This document shows, in pieces, positions 1 through 12,200 of a stretch of DNA of 64,000 bases. The DNA is taken from the NCBI RefSeq assembly GCF_047495875.1, contig NC_092461.1, positions 93,254,431-93,318,430 of the forward strand, given 5' to 3'. Position 1 is the stretch's first letter, and every line of letters begins with the position of its first letter. This stretch comes from Pithys albifrons albifrons. Lineage: Eukaryota > Chordata > Aves > Passeriformes > Thamnophilidae. The position numbers and the translations under genes are program-made. The notes under the pieces were generated by a model. The model saw only the letters and a list, made by a program, of their open reading frames with translations, was not told where the DNA came from and did not search any database.

Positions 1-147
1 GGTGTTAGGAATATCTGGGTTTTTAGCAGTCAGCATGTGGACTTCATTTTGCATAACATGATCTCAAGTTGCTTTTGTTCTCCTTTCACATGTGGAAAGT
101 ACGAAATTTTTGATTTCTCATTTAACTTATTTTTTGTACTTCCCAAG
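1..147 (+). other. 3' part of a DROSHA intron
   Basis: AT-rich, ending in a pyrimidine-rich stretch and the acceptor AG at 146-147. No other feature was seen. Confidence 0.8.
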
Positions 148-246
148 GGAGAGGGAGAGGGAGAGGGAGAGACACAGGCACCGTGACAGCAGAAGATCAG
201 CATCACCAGACAGATCCTACAAAAAAGATTACAAGAGAGCAGGAAG
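148..246 (+). CDS. DROSHA: DROSHA exon E1: Arg-Glu repeat and basic N-terminal region
   Basis: Encodes about human residues 284-315: alternating Arg-Glu (four RE units from a GAGAGG hexanucleotide repeat), then HRHRD, a Ser/Arg patch and [10 protein letters not shown]. It enters with one base of a split codon and leaves with two (AG), followed by donor gtaagg. The region belongs to the RS-rich N-terminal part, which in human DROSHA serves nuclear localisation and is dispensable for catalysis in vitro. Splicing straight to E2 keeps frame and creates a Ser at the joint. Without splicing the frame would stop at TAA 248-250. Confidence 0.9.
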
Positions 247-3200
247 GTAAGGCATGTTGATCACCAGACAGATTCTACAGAAAAGATTACAAGAGAGCAG
301 GAGGATAAGGCATGTTGATCACCAGAAAGTTCCTACTAAAAAAGATTAAAAGAGAGCAGGAAGGTAAGGCAGGTTTTATGTGGTCTCTTGAGGATCTCTG
401 CATTCACTAATGAGGTTTTGTGTGTGCATATGTGCCTGGTTTGAAACTCAAAAGCTGAGTGTCTGAAATTTATAACTATCTGCTTATACATTCAAATGTC
501 AATTATCTCAGACCTTGTAGAGTTAGAAACAGGATTAATCTGTGGAGAGATACCTTCACTGCTCTGTCCTAAAGACTTCCTCTTACATCACTGTCCACTC
601 TGTACAATACCAAAATTACTTCAAGTCATTCTGTCTTTTAGGGGATTTTCTTATATTGGTGCACCTTTCCTTCTGGATGCTGGCTAGTTGAAGTCAGTGC
701 AACATTATAGGTTTTGTAGGCAGAGGAGATGAAAAACAAAACATAGGTAGTTTTCCTAATTCATCTTTTGAAAGCATTACTCTTGCAATACATAAGGAAT
801 ATCACAAATCATGTTGTTCAAGGACAGACCACAGTGTTAGAGTAACAGAAGTACAGGTTCTGTATAATCCTACTAATAAAACCCTAATTCTTTTGTCATA
901 CTGTCTTGGTTTAGGTTTTGTGATGGAACGATGTACTAATCAGAAGCAAACTCTTTGTCATGATAAAATTATCACTGTTAAAATAATAAAGAGAATTGCT
1001 TTTGTTTGCTTTCTCCCACTAAGCCGATCTCCAAGCAGAGAGAGAAAGAGACCACGATGGGAGGAGGACAGAGAAAGGTGGTCTGAGAACCAGAGCTCCA
1101 GCAAAGAGAAAAATTATAGTGCTGTCAAAGACAAAGAATCAGAGGAAAATGCATCTGAAAAAAATGAAGAGGAAGATGAGGAATTACTTAAGCCAGTCTG
1201 GGTTCGCTGTACCCATTCTGAAAGCTATTACTCCAATGACCCTATGGATCAAGTGGTATGTTTGTGAGGACTTTAAAATTACTGTACACGGTCCTTTATT
1301 GATTATTCGATTACTTGATTAATAGGAACCCTGCAGCAGCATCATGTTTTGTGTCATTTAATTCTTCCCTCCTCCCAATCATCTCAGTCTTTTAACCCAG
1401 TTAGGGGCTTTGTTTGTTGGTGCTATTCTCTAATTTCATCAATTTCTTCTGTTTGTTAGCATTCCCATTAGTGGTATGTGGAAGAGGGATACTTATTTTT
1501 TTATCCTCCAGGAGGGAATGATTTTTTTTCCATTATACCTGTATTTGAGCAAAGATACCTGAAGCACTATATATTCCCACAACCTTGGAGAAATGTTATA
1601 CTAGCAAATGAAGTAATTTCTCTGTTGGTTCACCTGGTAATGGTACCAATGTAATGGTATGTTAAAACCTTAATAGGTATTTCTGTGTTTCATTACATAG
1701 GCCTGTCTCTCCTTCCCTCTTAACTTTTCTTCGGAAATGCTGCTACGTGTTGTGTTTGTGTGCTATTTTGACACTGTGGTTTTTTTGTTTTGTTGTTCTG
1801 ATTTCTTTTATTGACAGGGAGACTCTACTGTGGTAGGAACAAGCAAGCTCCGAGATCTGTATGAAAAGTTTGATGAGGAGTTAGGAAAACGACAGGCAAA
1901 GGCCAAAGCAGCCAGGCCACCATGGGAGCCACCAAAGACCAAGCTGGATGAAGATCTAGGTAGGCTGAAAAGTTGACAAAGCTCTGAAATGGAATAATCT
2001 GTAGTTAAACTGTTTTGTCAGTTATGTGTATTTAATAATGTTGGTAGATTAACCTGTGTTTTTTAAATCCCTCCTTTGTGTTGTGTATCCATGTGAGTTT
2101 TACTCTAGCTTTGACTGAAGCAGAGGTAGTTTCTTTACCCAGAAAAGCACCCTGAGCATGATCAGATAGTCCAGAGAGTGGCACATGAGAGGCTTTGAGG
2201 AGTTCTGGTCTTGTATTTCTAAAAAGTAAGCAAGATTAGTGGTGATAAACTCATAGGTCTGCTTTTTATGGCACTGAGTCTTTCTTCTGGATTGTACTTT
2301 TGTTGTGCAACTCTGCTTACTGTGATTGGACTTACGTGGAAGTATCGGTTTTCATAACTTATTTTATCTGCATTGTCATGTGCCACCCATATGGATTTTC
2401 TTGCAGTGAAATACATTTCCCAGTAGCATCAGTTATTGGGAAAATAGTGGTTAAATTAGCAGGGCAGAGATTTTTATAGCAATTTTTCTACTCAAGAGTC
2501 AGTGAAAGGTATTATTCTTGTTTTGTGAGAACTGTTAGGTGTTCTTTTCATACTTTCAGTATTTCAGTGTTTCATAGTGTACTTGTAGTCAGTTGCTGTA
2601 GTTCAAGAAATTTGTAGGCATAGTAATTTAGACACTGTTGGGCTTGCTTCTTAATTGATAGTTCATGTTTGCCAGGTGAGATGCTTCAGACTCTCATATC
2701 TCAGCTTAGTAACTCTTCAGAATTTTTGATACGTGATATTTAAAGTTGAAATACAGACATAATGACATGGTCAGATAGATGCTTATGGTGTAAAAGGATA
2801 CAATCAAGATGAAATAAAAAAACCCACAGATGAAATAAAATGTGAATTCACTTTTGTGAAGGAAACAATTTTTTAAACCATTTTTTGAACTGAAAATTGC
2901 ATATATTTGAATTTGTTCAAAAATCACTATCAAAGTTAACTGTAGAGGGTTTTAGGAGTTTTTTTTTATGTGGATGTATCAAGGACAAAACTGCTACATT
3001 CAACATACCTGTATAAAGCCCTCACTTCCTCAGATCTCTCCAGGAAGAAAGCTTGCTGCTCCAGGCTAAAATATGATATGCCCAAGAGCAATTTCCCTGT
3101 GGTTTTTTCCCAGTCTTTCTGGAGGACCCGAATGCTCTTTGTCTTTTCTGGTCCCCTGGGCTGATTTGATGTCTGTGCCCGCTACTCCTACAGTCATGCT

Positions 3201-6200
3201 TCTGTAATGTCTAGTAGTTTGTCTTGTTTTGTATTTCAGTAAATGCTGTCTCTCTTTGGACTCATGTTAGCAGTAACTGTGTATTGTAGTGATATAGCAG
3301 TACACTCCAGTGTTGCAGCCCTGATTCAGGTGGGTCTGGAGGACCACATTACAGGTTTCGTTTTCACCTTAAAAGGACATGTTTCCAGCCTCAACCAATT
3401 GGAGTCAGACCACTGCACCTGGGACGGGGTCACTTGAGGTCATATATACCTGTGTTTTTGAATAAACTTGGGATTTGCTTGAACATCACATTGGTGTGTG
3501 CAGTCTCACTAGGCCCTGGTTTGCAACACTCCAGGAACACTTTTAGATCATAAAAGGCTGATTCTAGAAGAATCTTTACCATGAGGCTGGTGAGGCACTG
3601 GAACAGGCTGCCCATAGAAATTCTGAGTGTCCCATCCCTGGCAGTGTTCAAGGCCAGCTTGGATGGGGCATTGACCAACCTGCTCTAGTGAGAGGTGTCC
3701 CTGCCTGTGGCAGAGGGGTTGAAACTAAGTGATCTTTAAGGTTCATTCCAACCCAAACCAGTCTATGACTCTATGATTTCAATATGTGAAGTCCAGAAGT
3801 TCTGCATTCATCTTTCAGAACTCCAGCTTATTCTCACAAGTCCTGTGCTCATTGTGCACCTGAAATTAAACTTAAACAGTAATCAATTGTATATTGGAGA
3901 ACTTTTAAAACTTAAGTCTTTGTGTATATTTGCAGGAATACAGGTGTACACACATTTAGAGAAAACTTGATATAACACCTTATGCCAAATTGTGAATTGT
4001 GTAAAAATGCATCTTGATTTAAAAAAACCCCAGGGGAATATTTTACTAGGGATATTCTCTCATCTCACCCATTTTTTAAACTATGGAGAGTCTTGTATTC
4101 AGTAAATATGTGTATTTCAAAGCACTAACTGTAATAAATTTTCTCTTAAGTCAAAACTGAGAGATGGAAGAAATGGAAATATTGCATTTTATTCCAACAA
4201 TAGTAGACTTTACTTGCATCCTGGTATACATCTTGTCTACGAAGGCATTTATTGAAGTTGGAGCTGAAATCTCCAAATGAGTGACTAAAATTACATATAT
4301 AAGAAAAGGAATCACTTTAAAGCACTACAGGAGATTAGAGATATGCCAGATCAAGCTCTGGGCTTTTTGTGTGCGCTTTTTTTTCCCTAATATTAAGTCC
4401 AGACACTTACTAACATTGCTTTGACAATACCACAAAGGAGATGGTATAAGACTATACCACCAAGCCTGCCAGAGTTCAAGAAGGGTTTGGACAACATTGT
4501 CAGGCACATGATGTGATTCTTAGGATGTCCTGTGCAGGGCCAGGAGCTGAACTCTGAGGATTGTTGTTGGTCTCTTTCAGCATAGGAGATTCTGTGAAAC
4601 CATCTTCTGTTCTTCCTTTTTCTTTAGCATTGCTATCCCTTCTGATACACCAGATAAATTGTTTTAGTTAATAAAGAGAAAAATATCTCTAAACAATAAG
4701 GAGGAAAACTCACAGGACTGAACTTCAATAAAATTTATTACTGGATTTACTAAGCTAGTAGTTCCAGGTTTTCTTCTTGCCTATGGTTTCCAGTATGTGT
4801 TAATGGATTTATTAGAAAGAATTGATTTTGAAAAATGAGTCTGACAATACAAGTTCTATAATAATTCTAAACATATGTGTTGTTTCAGAACTCTTAACTA
4901 GACAATATCCTGCTACAGACAGTAGCATTTTTAGGTAAAATGAAACTGGACATAAGAATTTTGCTCAGAACAAAGAGAATTAACTTGTAAATAAGAGGTT
5001 CTGTTTGCCTCATGCCAGTGACTTTATATGTGTTTCTTATTTTTTTTAACTTTATGGTTGTGTTAGCCATGGCTCTAAAAGCTCTAATATCAAGTAACTG
5101 AAATTGGTTTTCTACAACTGATCAGTGGTGCTCCTGAGTGGCCAAACAACAATCTCTCATGTGTGCAAACAGATGCACTTGTTATAGGTGGTTAATATCT
5201 GCAGTATTTGCTGTAATTTTTAATTAGAAATGCAATTGCTGTCCATCTTTTTATTAGTGTGTCATGCACAACTCTAATAACTTTCAGTATGCCACAGTTA
5301 GACATGTCATGCTAGAGAATGCATTGCTATGGAGAAGAGAGCATGTGGAAGTGTTTTTCAGCTGTATTTATTTCTTCTGTGTGAATTAGAGAGCTCCAGT
5401 GAGTCAGAGTGTGACTCTGATGATGACAGCAGCTGCTCGAGCAGTTCGGATTCAGATGTTATTGACGTCATTGCAGAAATTAAGCGTAAAAAAGCTCACC
5501 CTGATCGCCTGCATGAAGAACTGTGGTACAATGATCCAGGACAGGTACAGTCAGAAGAAAAAGTACTGTGTGTCCAAAAGTCATTCTTGCCCATATACTG
5601 AAAATTCTGCTGTGTTGTCAAACATGCTGGGTGACATCTATTTTAAAATGCTCTCTTCAGCCGCTTTCCCTTTTCTCTCTCATGTTCTTCAAAGCACTTC
5701 ACTGTTGATTTCAAGAGTGTGGTTCCAGCTAATTAATCATGGGGATTATTCGGTTGGAATCATGTCTGACAGCGTTAATAAAACCTGAATTGCTAACAGT
5801 GTGCTAATGCTGTCCTCTTAGCCCTGAGATAAATGTACACAAATGAACTCTGTGATGGAGAAAAGGCAACATGTTTACATCCTTTACAAATTTTTCACCT
5901 TAAAGCTCTCGGCTCATAATGATAAATAATGTTTTAAATATGCAGTTAATGCTTCTAATTTCTTGTGTAATTGTTCTTTTGTACTTTCATGGAGATTGTA
6001 GTTCTCATTAAATGTAATTGCTGAGCTCATGAAGTGTTGTTTTGAACATTGCACAGCAGACTAGCTTTTGTTTGCAAATCTACCATCCTCATCTTTCTTA
6101 CTTAAATATTTTACAATCTAGTCTTTCATTGTCAAGTGGCATCTCAGTAAGTTTATTTTTCTGGCATTTTGTGTGATGCATGAGTGCAGCATGCAACAAA

Positions 6201-9200
6201 TCATAACATGAAGAGATACTACCATACATATTGCCACTGTGGTAATTCAAAGGTCTGTTGAATATTCTATTACAGATTCATATTTATGCTTCTAGTTTTT
6301 AAAAAAAATTGAGCATAGCTAGCTGTTTTTGTTTGTATGGAAAACAAAATTAGCAAACTGTTTAGATATTTAACTGAAAAAATTGCATAGCTCTTGGGCA
6401 CACTTTAAAGTAAAGTTCTACACAGAATATTAGCTAAAAAAAAAAGTGAAATATCTGCAGAATGAATAGATTTGGGAGTGTTTGGTAAAGAAGTTTCCTG
6501 CTGAAAAACTCTTTGCCAAAAACTTTATTGAGACTACCTCTTCATCTGTCTTGAAAGGGCTGAAATAGTATCATGGTGAGCTTTTCAGTGCTCTATTACT
6601 TCTGAGTAGATTTTATTTGAAAACATTTGAAGTTTTCATAAGTATTTATCTGGTATGCCAAAATGCCTTCTAGCTGCCACCAAATAAAACAGGTATGATT
6701 GCCGTGCACACTTTTGCAAGTACTCTGTCTGACACAGAGCTAGATTTGTGGGATGGATCTTCACAGCCCTTCAGTCTGAGAAGTTTGTTTGTCAGTTTTG
6801 GTAATCTCCAGCAGTGCTGATAGTTGCCAGAAAATAAATTGTTAAATCCAGTGCCACCACAGTGGCCTTTGCCTTACAAGTGTTATCTGCTTGGTTTTGT
6901 TTCCTTGTTGGTCAGAAAAAGAAGGCACTGCCTAATGTAAATTTGTGATCTTTCATCATGATTTTATCGTGTCTTCATGATTGCTCTTCTGTGTTTTTTC
7001 CATAAGCAGTGTCATGAGGTACAAGATAGATACCTATCTGACTTGCTTCTCAAGTCCTGGGCTTCATAAGTACTTCACATCTCTCTCAGTTTTGGTCTGT
7101 GCATTTGACATAACAGAGGCACTAGAAGTGCTGAACAATTTCAAGGATTAAGGATGAGATTTGTGAAAATAAATGATTATTTAAATAGCCTCTGTAGGCA
7201 CTTAGTTTTGGAGGACTCATGAGCAATTAGCTGTTGACTGCATTTTTAACTCTCTTCTCTTTTGTGGCTGTATAAGCCAGTGGGGAAATATGCTTCTACC
7301 TCTAAGCATAATTCAATTTCTTTGAGCCTGTACTTTCCTCGAGGGTCTGAGTATGGGAAAAAATGTGTGAACATGAACAGCAAGCTCTCATGTCATTCCA
7401 TTAAGACTGCATGACTTAAGTTGTCAAAGGAGTAGAAGTGCCCTGCTTCTTACGTTTCTTTGCACATACCAGTCTTAAGAAACTAAAAAGTGAGGTGAAC
7501 ATTCAGAGAATTGCCATCAGAACGTACAAGTTTCGTCCTTATTTTGACTGCCTAAAGCTAACATTAACAGCAGTTTGGTGGTTCTGGTTTCTTGTGGCAT
7601 CTTCACATTATATGGATTGTGTGATGATGCTATTTAGCCCCACCGTGGGTGCTATTTATATTTTCTGACCTCTTGTAAAAACATGAAAAGTTCTGCTGGT
7701 TTTTTTGTATTGCATTGCAAGGTTATTGCTTTTTTTTTTCCAAATTGAAAAACAGTTCAAGTTTTTAGTTTGAAACTTCGATTAAAACCTGGGGTTGGGA
7801 TCTTAATTTGTTCCTCTGGTTTGGTTCTGGGCTTCTTTTGTTGTGTTTCTGCAACAAGCATAGTGTTAAGAGCAGAAAGCTTTAGTGTGTTGCAGTAACT
7901 GATAATCTGCATTGATCTTGGTCATGAAAGCAGAAAAGAAGACACTCGCTTTGTAGTGTGTGCACTGGCGCTTTGTGGTAAACTACTTCATGCACCCATA
8001 AAGAATACTGAAGTGGTATTTTTCCTTCCTTTATCTTTTTTACTGATCTATTCACAGGATGGATTTGAAGTGTTCTCATTAGTTATTTAAAATACCAAGT
8101 GAAATCCTCAAATGATCTGCTTTCAGTGTTTGAAGTGATATCCTTGTCCTGTGGCAGAGGGGTTAGTCAGGAATGAGTTTTGAGTCAGTGAATGCAGAGT
8201 AAGTGTTTGAATGTGGAGATTTCAGCATGTAAATACTGGCACATGCATGTGTAGGACCTGAATTTCATTTTAGGCAAACAATGGGCTGTTTGTATGTATA
8301 AGAAATCGAAAAGATGTATATGTTTGCATAGAGGTAGAATTCTCCTGAGAGTCTTGGTTTCCATTTTGTACTTCTGAAATAATGATAAAGTTCTAATACT
8401 GTTGTGCAGTTTTCTCACATTAGTCTGTACTGTTTTCAGTTTTATTGGCTTAAGAACATCCACTTAATCTAAGCATGACAGGCTTTTAGAAGCATCAGCA
8501 CTCCAGGCATTAAAACCAACATACTTTCCCAAAACCACTTTTCAATAAAAACAGAATCCTATTTTGGTTTTGACAGATGAATGATGGACCTTTGTGCAAG
8601 TGCAGTGCTAAAGCTCGACGAACGGGAATAAGACATGGCATTTATCCTGGAGAAGAGGTATTAGTAATTCTAAGATTTGCAATTGTGAATACAAACTTTC
8701 TGCTGTAAATTCCTACTTGGGTTGATTAGAGGTTTTTTCCCCATGATTTACAGGCTAAGTAAAAAACTCCTGTGCAACTTTAAATCGTTTTGTTATATAA
8801 CCTCATATTTAAGGTGCAAAACTGGTAATGAAATCCACCTGAAGACCTTGGAATACTTTTACCTGTGTTTGTTTAGTTCTAGGTTTGTTTGGGGTTTTTT
8901 TAAGTTTCTGAAGCTCAGTTGTGTTAATGGAAAAGATCTTGTAATCAAAGTTGTACTATCTTTAGATGGATGACTATTGTGAAGGACCTGCTTTGTGAAG
9001 TGAATACTTAAAAAGGAAAACTAAATAGTAATTCTGCTGTTTAAAGGAGCAGAAAGCTTGTCAGGAGATGTTCTTTCCTTAGCATATAGACTGTACAATT
9101 TATCTTTTTCTTTAAGGATTTATTTTTCAACAGACCTTCTTACATATATTTACTGAAACAAACCTTTATTTCTCTGCAGCTAAGAAGTTACACATGTTTC

Positions 9201-12200
9201 TGTGAATTTAACAAGTTCAGAAAAATGGCTTTAGTCTGAAGCTTACTAGAAATCACTCCAGTTCAGGATCAATTCCTCAACATGTAATCTCTAGTGTTTT
9301 TCTTTCACAGAAGGAGAGATAAAACTTAGGTAAAGATAAAACTTGTTGCATGAAGGCAGCTGCTCCTTGGAGCAAGTCCATCTGGGAATCTGATGTTTCA
9401 GATGATCTCCTAGTTTATACTGGTTTTTACAGTCCTGTAGACAAAACTGCCTAGCTTTAAACTAACTGGTATGTAACTGTCTTGTCACAGCAGTGAGAAG
9501 GCTGATTTGGGGGTTGAATAGCCTGTGTAATCAGCCTGCTTACTGGATAGTTTTCCAAAGTGTCCAGAGCAGTGTAGTGGTGTAGCTATCTCCCCATTGC
9601 CATCAGACCAACTTTTGCAATGCTGTTTAGAGTAGTACTCTGCTCACTGCAGTGATTTTTACTTTTTGGTTTCTTTCCCATGGAGACAGATGTGTTTTGA
9701 ACAGCCTGATGTCAGCCTCTGTACTGCAGCAAATTGGATGTATTGCATATGAAAAATAATTTTTCTCTGACTGTTGAGGAGTTTGAGGTGTTTACACAGA
9801 ACTGCTTCAGAAAAAGGAAGGAAACATGAATCCACAGTGTCTCGTGTTGCACCACAGTGCATGGAGAGCTGACTGCCTTTGGACCTCACAGTCAGGCATT
9901 ACAACCTGGGAGACAGAGTGGGGTTACCAGAGCTGCCTTTGTGGTGGTAGACTAGTTCCTTCTCTTCAGGTCTCAGATTTGCCCCAAGCAGATGAGCTGA
10001 TAACTGTCTGTTTTGATAACGTACCTTGAGACCTTATCATGTGAGGTCCAGGTTCCTCTTTGTAAGCTTTTAAAAATACATTTCCTGAAATAAATTTGTA
10101 TAGAAGAGGAAATCAGTCTGTAAACAACTAACTGTGGTGTCTAAAATTGGAGAGTCAAATGGAAAATGAAAAAAATACAACAATGCGTTTCACCTTTTTT
10201 TCTTTTGAATAGCACTAAAATTATTTCTGAAAGAGAAAGTGTGGCTAAGGGCCACACTTTCCCTCTTCCCAGAATGCTTAATTATGACTACCTGCTTTTA
10301 TTTAATTTTTCCTAATGCATATTTCATGGCTATTAGAAATGCTTTATTCTCTCTTTTAATCTAAATTTGCCTTGACTGTACACATAGTTCTGCTTATCTC
10401 TTTCTTTAAGCCCATCAAACCATGTCGCCCCATGACCAACAATGCTGGAAGACTTTACCACTATCGAATTACTGTGTCGCCTCCCACGAACTTCTTAGTA
10501 AGTACTTCATAAATAATTCTAACTACAACTCAAATTTTGTTTACAGTGACAAATACACTAAACTTGCTTACTCTGTGGTGATTTTGTTTGCTTTTTTAAG
10601 ACAGACAGACCTACTGTTATTGAATATGATGACCATGAGTATATCTTTGAAGGGTTCTCAATGTTTGCACATGCCCCACTAACAAACGTAAGTATGTTCA
10701 TTGCTACATTTTGGGGTTTGTTTAGAAGGTATGCTATTTCTTCCCTGAAGCAGAACTCTAAAGCAATAATACATGTATGTTAAACATCTTACCAGCATTG
10801 GGTAAATAACAGGGGAAAGACATTTGTGCTGATGAGTCTCAGGTTTTGTCTCAACTAATTGTGGTAACCAGCATCTTCAAATTGTGACTGAGGCTGTGGT
10901 GTTCATCAAAGTAATGTTTTTATGTGTCTCACAGTTTGGAAGTGAATTAAACCATAGAATAGCTTGTTAAAACTGCTAATTGGATTTAAATTGAATGAGT
11001 AGGTTTGTTAAGTTGTCAAAGTTTAAAAAACTACCAAGAGCAAAACAGGTTTTCCCTTTAAGTGACAAATGAGCCTTTTCAGAGATCCACTCTTTAAAGC
11101 TTACCTGGATGTATCCAACTTTCTAACTGCTGTTCAGTTTCTTCAGGAACTAAGCAAATTATGATTTTTAGTAAAACTGTACATATTTACAAGTGTTTAT
11201 GTTTTGAAAAAAATTTATTACAAGAAAAGGATATGATTGGTACCTAACTGCACTGCCTTTCCAATATAAGCTAAGTCAGCCAAATCTGAACAGAAAATAT
11301 GCAAATACTTAATTTCTGTACACTTGAAAATTTTTTGATATCTTGATTATTTTCAGGTTTTCTCAAAAAATCAGTGTGTGCTGGTTTCCATGGTTTTTAT
11401 ACCTATTACTAGCTACACCACCAGTGCCAAAACCCAGTATAAGAATGGTTATCAATACCAGGACCAGGATCTAACAATACAAGACTGAGTTGTAAAAATA
11501 CTGAAACTGGAGGCACTAAGAAGAAATTACTTTCTCCTCAACAGTTTGCTTACCATAATGTATGTAAGAACACTTGACTTTTGGTGGGCAGAGGAAGGGA
11601 CAAGAAATCAGGAGGAGAGTTGAGTTCAGCCTCTGGCTTGGCAGTGTGGAAGCACTGCTGCCCAGTAGTATTAACTCAGCATTGGGGTTCAAGGCAGATT
11701 TGTCTCAAGACTATACATTTTCACTTCACAAATGAGTTAAAAGGAGCAGTTTGTTTACTCACATTAAAGGAATAAATAGACCACCTTATATTTACAATTT
11801 TTGTGCCTACTGTGTGACAAGAAAGCAGAGAGTTAAGCAAATCTCTAATATACAGAGAACAAGGAAAGCTCTTTTTGTCTAATATGAGTAATTAGTGAAG
11901 ACATTGAGCTTGCTCTTACTATATAGTGCATGGGTGTATTCCAAATAGGGGAAGTTATCAGCTGCAAATGATTACTTTTTTTACAGATTTGAACACAAAG
12001 CAGCACTGTGGTGTCACTTCCTGTTACTATAAGGTATAAAGCTTTTTGGAAGGAGTTTCTTGCTGCCATGAGATGATTTTTGGCAACATCAAACCTGCAG
12101 TTTGAGGGACATTTTGGAACATTATTGATAAAAAGGAGGTAGCAAAGAATAGCAAAAATAGAGATCTGAACACCAACACCTTTGCATGAACCAAACTTCT

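Larger units (their letters stand above)
1960..5389 (+). other. DROSHA intron 3
   Basis: 3.4 kb. Contains two sense-strand CR1 3'-end fragments (3566-3777 and 4458-4598); the rest is AT-rich without a recognised feature. Confidence 0.8.

Noticed and set aside
261..373. Copies 2 and 3 of the 58-bp repeat as additional DROSHA exons
   Set aside because: They lack their own acceptor sites, the unit breaks frame, and TAA at 248-250 closes the frame before them.
893..1267. 124-codon frame starting upstream of E2 as a possible separate start of DROSHA
   Set aside because: The part before 1024 is intron sequence with a proper acceptor AG; no promoter or conserved residues support an internal start.
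5329..5601. 90-codon frame around E4 read as its own small gene
   Set aside because: It is E4 plus flanking intron that happens to be open on both sides; AG/GT borders and phase place it in DROSHA.
10235..10261. Stem-loop as a microRNA precursor
   Set aside because: An 11-bp stem is far below the length needed for a pri-miRNA hairpin.
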